A stretch of DNA of 64,000 nucleotides from Solirubrobacter pauli (GTDB taxonomy: Bacteria > Actinomycetota > Thermoleophilia > Solirubrobacterales > Solirubrobacteraceae). The first letter of the stretch is position 1. The number at the start of each line of letters is the position of its first letter. The position numbers and the translations under genes were made by a program. The stretch covers positions 1-64,000 of the forward strand of contig NZ_RBIL01000001.1 in assembly GCF_003633755.1 (NCBI RefSeq), written 5' to 3'. This document shows, in pieces, positions 41,755-47,593 of this stretch. The notes under the pieces were generated by a model. That model worked only from the letters and a program-made list of their open reading frames with translations. It made no database searches and had not been told where the DNA came from.

Positions 41755-42698
41755 GCCGGCGCGAGCGCCACGTCGAGGTGCGCGGCCAGGCCGGCTTCGA
41801 GGCTGAAGCGCGGCGCGTATCCGAGCACGTCGCGGGCGTGGGCGATGTCGAGCGTCCCACGGCGCGGGCGGACGGCCGGCGCGACCACCGGCTCGACCGC
41901 GACGGGGAAGCCGAGGGCGCGTACGGCGTCGATCGCCTCGACGAGCGAGCGCGCCCGTCCCGCCGCGAGGTTGAACGTGCCGCGCTCGGCGGCCGGGGAC
42001 AGCGCCGCGTCGGCGAGGCCGCGCGCCACGTCCGCGACGTGCGTGAAGTCCAGCCGCACGTCCGGGTCGGCGGTCAACCGCAGCGGGTGCTCGTCGACGG
42101 CCGCCTCGACGAGCCGCGTGATGAAGCGGCGGTGGCCGTCGCCGGGGCCGTAGACGGCTGACGGGCGCACGATCGTCCAGCTCGTCCACGAGTCGCGGAC
42201 GAGCCGCTCGGCGTCGAGCTTGGCCTGGCCGTACGGCTCGCGCGGCGCGAGGCGCGCGGTCTCCGGCTGCGGGTCGCGTACGAAGTCGCCGTAGACCATG
42301 CTCGAGGACACATAGGTCAGCCGTGCGTGCGGCGCGTGCCGCGCGACGGCCGCGACCACGGCGGCGGTCGTGCCGACGATCGCCGCGCGCGCCCGCGCCG
42401 GGTCGCGGTCGGCGACCGCGACGAGCGGCAGGTTGGCCAGGTGCACCACCGCGTCCGGCGGCGTCGTGGTGAGCACCTCCGCGAGCGCGAGCGGGTCGTC
42501 GGCAGCCCCGTGGCGGAGGTCCGCGTCGCGCAGCAGGGTCCGCCGGCGCCACGCGCGCGCCCGGACGGCGGCCTCGTCGTCATCGGTCCACGCCCGGTCG
42601 TCGTCGAGCACGACGACGTCCCGCCCGCGCTCGGACAGCTCGCGCGCGAGGTGGGCGCCGATGAAGCCTGCACCTCCAATGAGCAGGATGCGTCCCAA
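41751..42698 (-). CDS. NAD-dependent epimerase/dehydratase (extended SDR)
   Basis: 315 residues from a TTG start at 42698; no in-frame ATG/GTG lies closer to ILLIGGAGFIGAH (GxxGxxG NAD motif, residues 8-13). Catalytic Ser/Tyr/Lys: YVSSSMVYGD and REPYGQAKLDAE (YxxxK). The substrate-binding part has RPSAVYGPGDGHRRFITRLVEAA. GalE/dTDP-sugar type. The four-base overlap with the DegT gene indicates a shared pathway in nucleotide-sugar metabolism. Confidence 0.88.
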   Translation of the reverse strand: MGRILLIGGAGFIGAHLARELSERGRDVVVLDDDRAWTDDDEAAVRARAWRRRTLLRDADLRHGAADDPLALAEVLTTTPPDAVVHLANLPLVAVADRDPARARAAIVGTTAAVVAAVARHAPHARLTYVSSSMVYGDFVRDPQPETARLAPREPYGQAKLDAERLVRDSWTSWTIVRPSAVYGPGDGHRRFITRLVEAAVDEHPLRLTADPDVRLDFTHVADVARGLADAALSPAAERGTFNLAAGRARSLVEAIDAVRALGFPVAVEPVVAPAVRPRRGTLDIAHARDVLGYAPRFSLEAGLAAHLDVALAPA

Positions 42699-42726
42699 GT
42701 TCCGGGCATGTTGCCATCATCCGCGC

Positions 42727-43347
42727 GTGCCCGCAGCACCGACGGTCGAGCCCTATCCGGGGAACGTCTACGACAAGTACGACACGCGCAACCCGGTCGT
42801 CCGCCACCTCATGCGGCGGTTCTTCGCCGAGCTGGACGCGCTGGTCGACCCGCTTGCGCCGGGCGACCTGCTGGACGTCGGCTGCGGCGAGGGCCGCGTC
42901 ACCGAGCACCTCGCGGAGCGCTTCGCGCCGGACGCGCGCGTCGTCGGCCTCGACCGGGACGTGCCCGAGCTGCGCGCCGCCTGGGCCGCCCGCGAGGCAC
43001 CGCGCATCGAGCGGATGACCGGAGACGCGCACGCGCTCCCCTTCGCCGACGACGCGTTCGACGTCGTCACGCTGATCGAGATGCTGCAGCTGGTCACCGA
43101 CCCGCCGCGTGCGCTGGACGAGGCCCTGCGCGTCGCGCGCCGCGCGATCGTCGTCACCGTGCCCGACGAGCCGCTGTGGCGCGCGCTCAACCTCGCCCGC
43201 GGCGCGTACGTCCGCGAGCGCGGCAACACGCCGGGGCACATCCACCACTGGTCGCGCGCCGCGTTCGCCGACCTGCTCGCCGCGCGCGGCGAGGTCGTGT
43301 CACTCCGCCGCTGCCGCCCCTGGCTGCTCGCGGTCGTCCGGCTCTGA
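42727..43347 (+). CDS. Class I SAM-dependent methyltransferase
   Basis: 206 residues from GTG 42727, divergent from the epimerase with 28 bp between. SAM motif I LLDVGCGEGRVTEHL, acidic end of strand 2 VVGLDRDVPEL, motif for strand 4 ALPFADDAFDVVTLIEMLQLVTDP. Methyltransf_11 group with a C-terminal HIHHWSRAAFADLLAARGE, as found in glycan or lipid methylases. The substrate may be linked to the neighbouring sugar genes; that is inferred from position. Confidence 0.85.
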   Translation: MPAAPTVEPYPGNVYDKYDTRNPVVRHLMRRFFAELDALVDPLAPGDLLDVGCGEGRVTEHLAERFAPDARVVGLDRDVPELRAAWAAREAPRIERMTGDAHALPFADDAFDVVTLIEMLQLVTDPPRALDEALRVARRAIVVTVPDEPLWRALNLARGAYVRERGNTPGHIHHWSRAAFADLLAARGEVVSLRRCRPWLLAVVRL

Positions 43348-43461
43348 GTCGGACGTCTCGGTCCCGCCGACGTTCGTCTCGTCGACCTCGTAGTAGTGGA
43401 CCGCGTCGTCGTCGCGCTGCGCTTCGCCGGGCTCGGGCACGGGCTTGCTCTCGTCAACCAT
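43300..43461 (-). CDS. Small acidic protein, 53 residues
   Basis: ATG 43461 to TGA 43302-43300. Strongly acidic and disordered-looking: it starts MVDESKPVPEPGEAQRDDD, followed by AVHYYEVDETNVGG and a tail rich in Glu/Asp/Ser ending GAAAAE. Its 3' 48 bp are antisense to the end of the methyltransferase gene. HYYEVDE is a plausible short ordered motif. The codon pattern and a clean start after a 30-bp gap argue that it is translated, but without homology this stays tentative. Confidence 0.45.
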   Translation of the reverse strand: MVDESKPVPEPGEAQRDDDAVHYYEVDETNVGGTETSDSEPDDREQPGAAAAE

Positions 43462-43520
43462 GGGACGCATCTACCCGGTCCGTTGCCGAACGGTTCACGA
43501 GACGTTCAAACGGTGCCCCG

Positions 43521-44132
43521 CTCGACCTCGACCGCACCGCCGCAGCGATCACGGCCACCGGCGCCGACGTGATCGGCCTGCAGGCGGTCGACAAGTTCTG
43601 GAGCGCCCGCAGCGGCAACCTGGACGAGCCGGCGGAGCTGGCGCGGCGGCTGGACATGCACGTCGGGTTCGCGCCCAACCTCGACAGCGCGCCCGCGAGC
43701 GAGGGCCAGCCGCGGCGCCAGTACGGCGTGGCGATCCTGTCGAAGCTCCCGATCCTCGAGTCGCGCAACACGCTGCTGCCCAAGCCGGGCAACACGCCGG
43801 ACCGGCGGATCGACTTCATCGCGCTCTCGCCCGGCGTCGACGTCCGCTCGGCGCAGGTGGTCGACACGCTGGCGTCCGACCTCCGCCCGTACACGGGGAA
43901 GCTCGCGATCACGACGAGCACGTCCGCGGCGGCGACGGTCGGCGGCGACGTCCCGGCGACGCTCGCGCTGGACCTCGGCCCCGCGGCCGCGTTCCCGACC
44001 TTCGTCCCCGGCGTGGACCGGACGTACGACGTCAGCACCACCGCGACGGTCACGAGCACCGCGGACGACGCGCTGCGCACCGGCACCTACGCGCAGACGC
44101 TGACGTTCACGTTGTCGACGACGACCCCCTAG
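43521..44132 (+). pseudogene. Inactivated endonuclease/exonuclease/phosphatase-fold remnant fused to a surface domain
   Basis: The frame has no credible start; the N-terminal strand with the first metal ligand (MTFNIHHG) is absent. What remains reads LDLDRTAAAITATGADVIGLQAVDKFWSARSG, GELARRL-like and QPRRQYGVAILSKLPILES with NTLLPKPGNT, then jumps in frame to PDRRIDFIALSPGVDVRSAQVVDTLASDLRP. Active members have LQE(V/T)D and SDH; here they are LQA and SDL, so metal-binding Glu and catalytic His are lost, with ~100 residues missing between. The end (about 43935-44132) is a TVGGxVPATLxLxLG domain finishing TLTFTLSTTTP, also found at the end of the 54851 gene but shortened here. Confidence 0.65.
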
Positions 44133-44142
44133 GCCGCTCGCG

Positions 44143-44505
44143 TCACTTGATCGCGCACTCGAGATCGGCCGTGACGCGCGCTTGGGCGACCTCCACGACG
44201 CGCTCGCACGGGAGGTCGCCGAGATCGGTGCGCAGCCGGTACGTCCCGCGGCGCACGTGGAACTCGAAGGGCTCGCCGTCATCGAGCTTCGTCGCCGTGA
44301 TCTTGCCGTCCCCGTCGTACAAGCTGACGGTGCCCGACTTGTAGTCCGTGCCCTGCTCGGCCATGCCACCCGGTCCGGCGGGACCTCCGAAGTACAGGAT
44401 GCCGCCACGCAGCACGCGGTCGCCGCGCACGTCGTCCGTCCGGTCGCCGCAGCCCGCGGCGACCAGCGCCGCGCCGGCGAGCAGCGTCAGGGCAAGTGGT
44501 CGCAT
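44143..44505 (-). CDS. Small lipoprotein
   Basis: 120 residues from ATG 44505. The lipoprotein signal is RPLALTLLAGAALVAAGC with the acylated Cys at 19. The mature part is a single small beta domain (GTVSLYDGDGKITATKLDDGEPFEFHVRRGTYRLRTDLGDLPCERVVEV) ending in a Cys, so Cys pairs may form a disulfide. The fold recalls carboxypeptidase-regulatory-like/PEGA sandwich domains. Exported and membrane-anchored; function unknown. Confidence 0.65.
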   Translation of the reverse strand: MRPLALTLLAGAALVAAGCGDRTDDVRGDRVLRGGILYFGGPAGPGGMAEQGTDYKSGTVSLYDGDGKITATKLDDGEPFEFHVRRGTYRLRTDLGDLPCERVVEVAQARVTADLECAIK

Positions 44506-44512
44506 CGGCGCA

Positions 44513-44519
44513 TACGCTA
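44513..44519. promoter_or_regulatory. Shared bidirectional -10-like element TACGCTA
   Basis: TACGCTA reads as TACGCT on the plus strand (8 nt before GTG 44527) and TAGCGT on the minus strand (8 nt before ATG 44505). The two divergent genes, only 21 bp apart, therefore appear to share one overlapping -10 site. Confidence 0.55.
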
Positions 44520-44526
44520 TTCGGCC

Positions 44527-45087
44527 GTGGCGGCTGCCAGCATGCCGGTCATGGGTTCGCCGCAGACGCTGAGCGAGAGCGACCGGCGGACCGTGGCCGC
44601 GTGGGCGGCCGACTGCGCCGAGCGGGTCCTGTGGATGTTCGAGGCCGAGGCCCCGGAGGACCTCCGGCCGCGGGAGGCGATTACGCGCACCCGGGCGTTC
44701 GCGCGCGGTGAGCTGGACGTCGCCGACGAGATCCGCCGGCGGTTCGTCGGCGGCGGTGCGCCCAACGCGGTGCCGGCGCCCGCCGCCGCGGCGGCCCGCG
44801 CGGCGGGGCAGGCGGCGGCCGTCGCGCACATGGGCGCGCACGCCCTCGGCGCCGCCGGGTACGCCGCCAAGGCCGCCGGCCTGGCCGCCGACGACCAGGA
44901 CGTCGCGGTGGAGGCGGAGATCCGCTGGCAGCTGAGCCACATGTCGGCGAGCGTGGCGGATGCCCTGGGGCGCCTTCCACCGCTGGGCGCGGACCGCTCC
45001 GGCCCGCTCGGCCCGGGCCTGCTCGCGTCGGGCCTGCAGGGTGCGGCCATCCGCCGGTTGCAAGCCGGCCTGGCCGGGGGCTGGTAG
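44527..45087 (+). CDS. Imm-5-like domain protein
   Basis: 186 residues from GTG 44527. The sequence DRRTVAAWAADCAERVLWMFEAEAPEDLRPREAI and RTRAFARGEL, followed by the Ala-rich helices AAAARAAGQAAAVAHMGAHALGAAGYAAKAAGLA, is the helical Imm-5-like pattern (WAADCAExxLxxFE..xPxDxRPRxAI). Some members sit beside polymorphic toxins, but no toxin gene is present here. It may be an orphan immunity-type protein or have an unrelated role. Shares its promoter region with the lipoprotein gene. Confidence 0.7.
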   Translation: MAAASMPVMGSPQTLSESDRRTVAAWAADCAERVLWMFEAEAPEDLRPREAITRTRAFARGELDVADEIRRRFVGGGAPNAVPAPAAAAARAAGQAAAVAHMGAHALGAAGYAAKAAGLAADDQDVAVEAEIRWQLSHMSASVADALGRLPPLGADRSGPLGPGLLASGLQGAAIRRLQAGLAGGW

Positions 45088-45122
45088 ACCTCCGGCGAGT
45101 CAACGCTTCGCGAAAGGCGGCC

Positions 45123-45728
45123 ATGCCGGACACCACCTGTCACATGTCGATCTCGCTCGACGGCTTCGTCGCCGGGCCTGACCAGCGTCGCGACCAGCCG
45201 CTGGGCGAGCGCGGACGCGAGCTGCACGGCTGGCACCTCGGCGACGAGCGCGCCAACGCGGCCGACGAGACCGCGGCGGGCTGGCTGATGCGCCCGCGGG
45301 GCGCCTACGTGATGGGCCGCAACATGTTCGGTCCGATCCGCGGGGCGTGGGACGAGGACTGGAGCGGCTGGTGGGGACCGGAGCCGCCGTATCACGCCCC
45401 GGTGTTCGTGCTCACCCACCATGCCCGCGAGCCGATCGAGCTGGAGGGCGGGACGACGTTCCACTTCGTGACCGACGGCTTCGAGGCCGCCTACGCGCAG
45501 GCGGTCGCCGCGGCCGGTGACGACGGCGTGGACATCGCGGGCGGCGCGTCCACGGTGCGCCAGGCGCTGATCGCCGGGGTCATCGACGAGCTCACGCTCG
45601 ACATCGCCCCGGTCCTGCTCGGCGCGGGCGAGCGCATCTTCGACGGCGTCGACACGTTCGGCTTCGAGCCCGTCGAGGTGCTGCACTCGCCGCTGTCCAC
45701 CCACATCCGCTACCGCCGCCCCGTCTAG
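45123..45728 (+). CDS. Dihydrofolate reductase-fold (RibD C-terminal) protein
   Basis: 201 residues. The DHFR/RibD_C-like fold has MSISLDGFVAGPDQ at the N-terminus, GAYVMGRNMFGPIRG, a VFVLTHHAREP strand, the nucleotide-binding DIAGGASTVRQALIAGVIDEL, and LGAGERIFDG near the C-terminus. The NADPH-binding Gly-Gly loop is intact, so it may reduce a pterin- or flavin-like substrate. Members of this stand-alone group are widespread in actinobacteria; no specific role is established. Confidence 0.85.
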   Translation: MPDTTCHMSISLDGFVAGPDQRRDQPLGERGRELHGWHLGDERANAADETAAGWLMRPRGAYVMGRNMFGPIRGAWDEDWSGWWGPEPPYHAPVFVLTHHAREPIELEGGTTFHFVTDGFEAAYAQAVAAAGDDGVDIAGGASTVRQALIAGVIDELTLDIAPVLLGAGERIFDGVDTFGFEPVEVLHSPLSTHIRYRRPV

Positions 45729-45731
45729 GAC

Positions 45732-46772
45732 GTGTTCAGGCGTCGCGCCCGGTTGAGCGCCGCGCGCGTCGCGGCCTCGGTCGCGGCGCAGGACGAGCGG
45801 GCGTTCGACGCGGACTTCGTCGTCGGCGTGGCGTTGCGCTGCCATCAGGCGTTGGAGCGCGCGCGGGCGAGCCGTGACTGGCGGCCGCTCGAAGCGGTGA
45901 TCGCGCCCGGCCTGCTGGAGCAGCTGCGCGCGGGCTGGAGCGTCCGCAACCCGGCGGTCGGCCCCCGGACGTTGCAGACGCCGCGCGTGCGGGTCGTGAG
46001 CGTCGAGAACACGCGCGATCCGACGGCGGCGCGCTGCGTGCTCGAGCTCGGGTTCGAGGGCGGGGTGTCGCCGCTCTCCGGGCAGTTGCGGCCGCTGCGC
46101 GCGCTGGAGTACTGGACGTTCCGGCGCGACGACGGGCGCTGGAAGCTCGCCGCGGTCGACGCGTCCCGGGACGCCGGGCATCACTGGGACGAGCGCCTGA
46201 TCGCGGACGCGGCCGATGACCCGGCGATGCGCAGCGAAGCGGTGTTCGAGCTCGCCGCCGACGACGCGGTGGACGACCCGGCGCTGGCGTCCGGGCTCGT
46301 GAGCGCGGGTGCCGGCGTGCGGACGGCCCTGGCCGACCTCGCGCTCGTCGACGAGCGGTTCGCGTGGCACGTGGTCGTGCTGGCCGTCGAGCGCTGCGTC
46401 GGGGCGTGGACGGCCGCGAGCGAGCACGGCGCGCCGGGCCCGTTGCTGGCGCTCGCGTCCGAGTCGTGCACGAAGACGCTGCTGCACCCGCCCGGCGCGC
46501 CCGGGCCGGTCGTGGTGCGCGCGCTGCGGGTCGTCGACGTCGCGCCCGTCACGCTGCGCGCGCGCTCGCACCCGGTGAGCCTCACGGTCGCGGTGACGTT
46601 GCGCGGCAAGCTCGCGGTCCGGACGCCGGACGGCAATGGGCTCGTGCGCGGGTCGGCCCGGCGCAGGACCACGTTCACGCTGCGGTGGAGGCTCGCGGTG
46701 GACGCGCAGCGACCGTCCGGCTGGCGGCTGGACGCCGTCGCCTCGGGCTGGCTCGACCGCGCCGTCAGCTGA
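45732..46772 (+). CDS. Hypothetical protein with two Tim44/NTF2-like modules
   Basis: 346 residues from GTG 45732. Two alpha+beta modules seem to be present: DADFVVGVALRCHQALERARASRDWRPLEAVIAPGLLEQLRAGW, with ALEYWTFRRDDGRWKLAAVD, in the first; a shorter LASESCTKTLLH unit with FTLRWRLAVDAQRPSGWRLDAVASG in the second. That pattern (a helix around rows of Arg/Trp, then strands ending W-x-L-x-x-V) resembles Tim44-like domains of bacterial proteins. No signal or membrane segment and no catalytic motif. Confidence 0.5.
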   Translation: MFRRRARLSAARVAASVAAQDERAFDADFVVGVALRCHQALERARASRDWRPLEAVIAPGLLEQLRAGWSVRNPAVGPRTLQTPRVRVVSVENTRDPTAARCVLELGFEGGVSPLSGQLRPLRALEYWTFRRDDGRWKLAAVDASRDAGHHWDERLIADAADDPAMRSEAVFELAADDAVDDPALASGLVSAGAGVRTALADLALVDERFAWHVVVLAVERCVGAWTAASEHGAPGPLLALASESCTKTLLHPPGAPGPVVVRALRVVDVAPVTLRARSHPVSLTVAVTLRGKLAVRTPDGNGLVRGSARRRTTFTLRWRLAVDAQRPSGWRLDAVASGWLDRAVS

Positions 46773-46774
46773 CG

Positions 46775-46793
46775 AGCCCGGCGCCCTCGGGCT
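46775..46793. terminator. Weak hairpin
   Basis: AGCCCG / CGGGCT with a 7-nt loop right after the Tim44-like stop codon. Only six base pairs and no T-run; a possible weak terminator. Confidence 0.3.
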
Positions 46794-46830
46794 GATCGGA
46801 CCGCGCTGTCGCGCGTGAGAGACTTGGCTC

Positions 46831-47190
46831 ATGCGCGACAAGGTCAACCTCGCCGAGAAGTTCGCCCAGCTGCCCGCCGCCTATCAGCCCGCGATCGTCG
46901 GCTACATGAACGACTACAAGCTCGTGGTCGTGAAGATCGAGGACGAGTTCGTCTGGCACAAGCACGACGAGACCGACGAGCTGTTCGTGGTCACGAAGGG
47001 ACGGTTGACGATCCAGTTCCGCGACCGCGACGTCGTGCTCGAGCCGGGTGAGCTGCTCGTCGTCCCCCGCGGCGTCGAGCACTGCCCCAAGGCCGACGAG
47101 GAGACGCATGTCCTGCTGATCGAGCCACGCGAGACGGTCAACACGGGCGACGCGGGCGGCGACCGCACGGTCGAGCCGATCGAGCTCTGA
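46831..47190 (+). CDS. Cupin-domain protein
   Basis: 119 residues. Cupin motif 1 is FVWHKHDETDELFVVTKGRL (His, His, Glu) and motif 2 GELLVVPRGVEHCPKADEETHVLLIEP (His). The N-terminal NLAEKFAQLPAAYQPAIVGYMNDYKLVVVKI matches a common group of small metal-binding cupins annotated as mannose-6-phosphate isomerase-like, though no isomerase activity is proven. The gene is alone. Confidence 0.85.
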   Translation: MRDKVNLAEKFAQLPAAYQPAIVGYMNDYKLVVVKIEDEFVWHKHDETDELFVVTKGRLTIQFRDRDVVLEPGELLVVPRGVEHCPKADEETHVLLIEPRETVNTGDAGGDRTVEPIEL

Positions 47191-47215
47191 CCCCGCCGCC
47201 GCGCCGAGCCGCGTC

Positions 47216-47533
47216 TCAGCCTCCGTGCACGCCCTCCTCGAGGTCCTGCGCGTAGGTCGAGTAGTCGTAGATCGCGAGGGCCTCGGTGGTCACGCCGGGG
47301 CCGAGCTCGCGGATGATCGGCAGGCCGCCGAGCGCGCGGTCGAGGGTCTCGTGGGAGTCGACTTCGATGATCGCGAACACCGTGCGCTGGCCCGCGACCT
47401 TCCACAGGTGCTTGACCGCGCCGGCGTCGACGGCGCCCTGGGCGGCGACGGCCTCGCGCCGCCAGATCGCGATCAACTCCTCGTTGCTGACGTTCGCGGG
47501 CTGCTTGACGTCGAACCGGACGATGAACTGCAT
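47216..47533 (-). CDS. Muconolactone delta-isomerase-like protein
   Basis: 105 residues from ATG 47533, with AAGGAGGAG 7-8 nt upstream. MIase domain: QFIVRFDVKQPANVSNEELIAIWRREAVAAQ, HLWKVAGQRTVFAIIEVDSHETLDRALGGLPI and a YDYSTYAQDL end. It keeps the ferredoxin-like decamer-forming pattern of CatC. CatC moves the double bond of muconolactone in the beta-ketoadipate pathway; no other catechol genes are adjacent, so this could be a related but different isomerase or a stress protein. Confidence 0.8.
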   Translation of the reverse strand: MQFIVRFDVKQPANVSNEELIAIWRREAVAAQGAVDAGAVKHLWKVAGQRTVFAIIEVDSHETLDRALGGLPIIRELGPGVTTEALAIYDYSTYAQDLEEGVHGG

Positions 47534-47580
47534 CTCTCTCTCCTCCTTGGCGGGGTGCGAGCGCGAATCTACCTGTCGGT

Positions 47581-47586
47581 TACGCT
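47581..47586 (+). promoter_or_regulatory. TACGCT -10-like box for the LuxR-family regulator
   Basis: TACGCT ends 7 nt before GTG 47594, in the 60-bp divergent gap. Confidence 0.5.
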
Positions 47587-47593
47587 GCCGTGA

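Noticed and set aside
44527-45728. A toxin-immunity pair (Imm-5-like protein with the following gene)
   Set aside because: The downstream gene is a clear DHFR-fold protein, not a toxin, and the genes are 35 bp apart without coupling.
44517-46847. A 776-codon antisense frame over the Imm-5-like, DHFR-fold and Tim44-like genes
   Set aside because: Shadow frame; the plus-strand genes have recognisable folds and proper starts.
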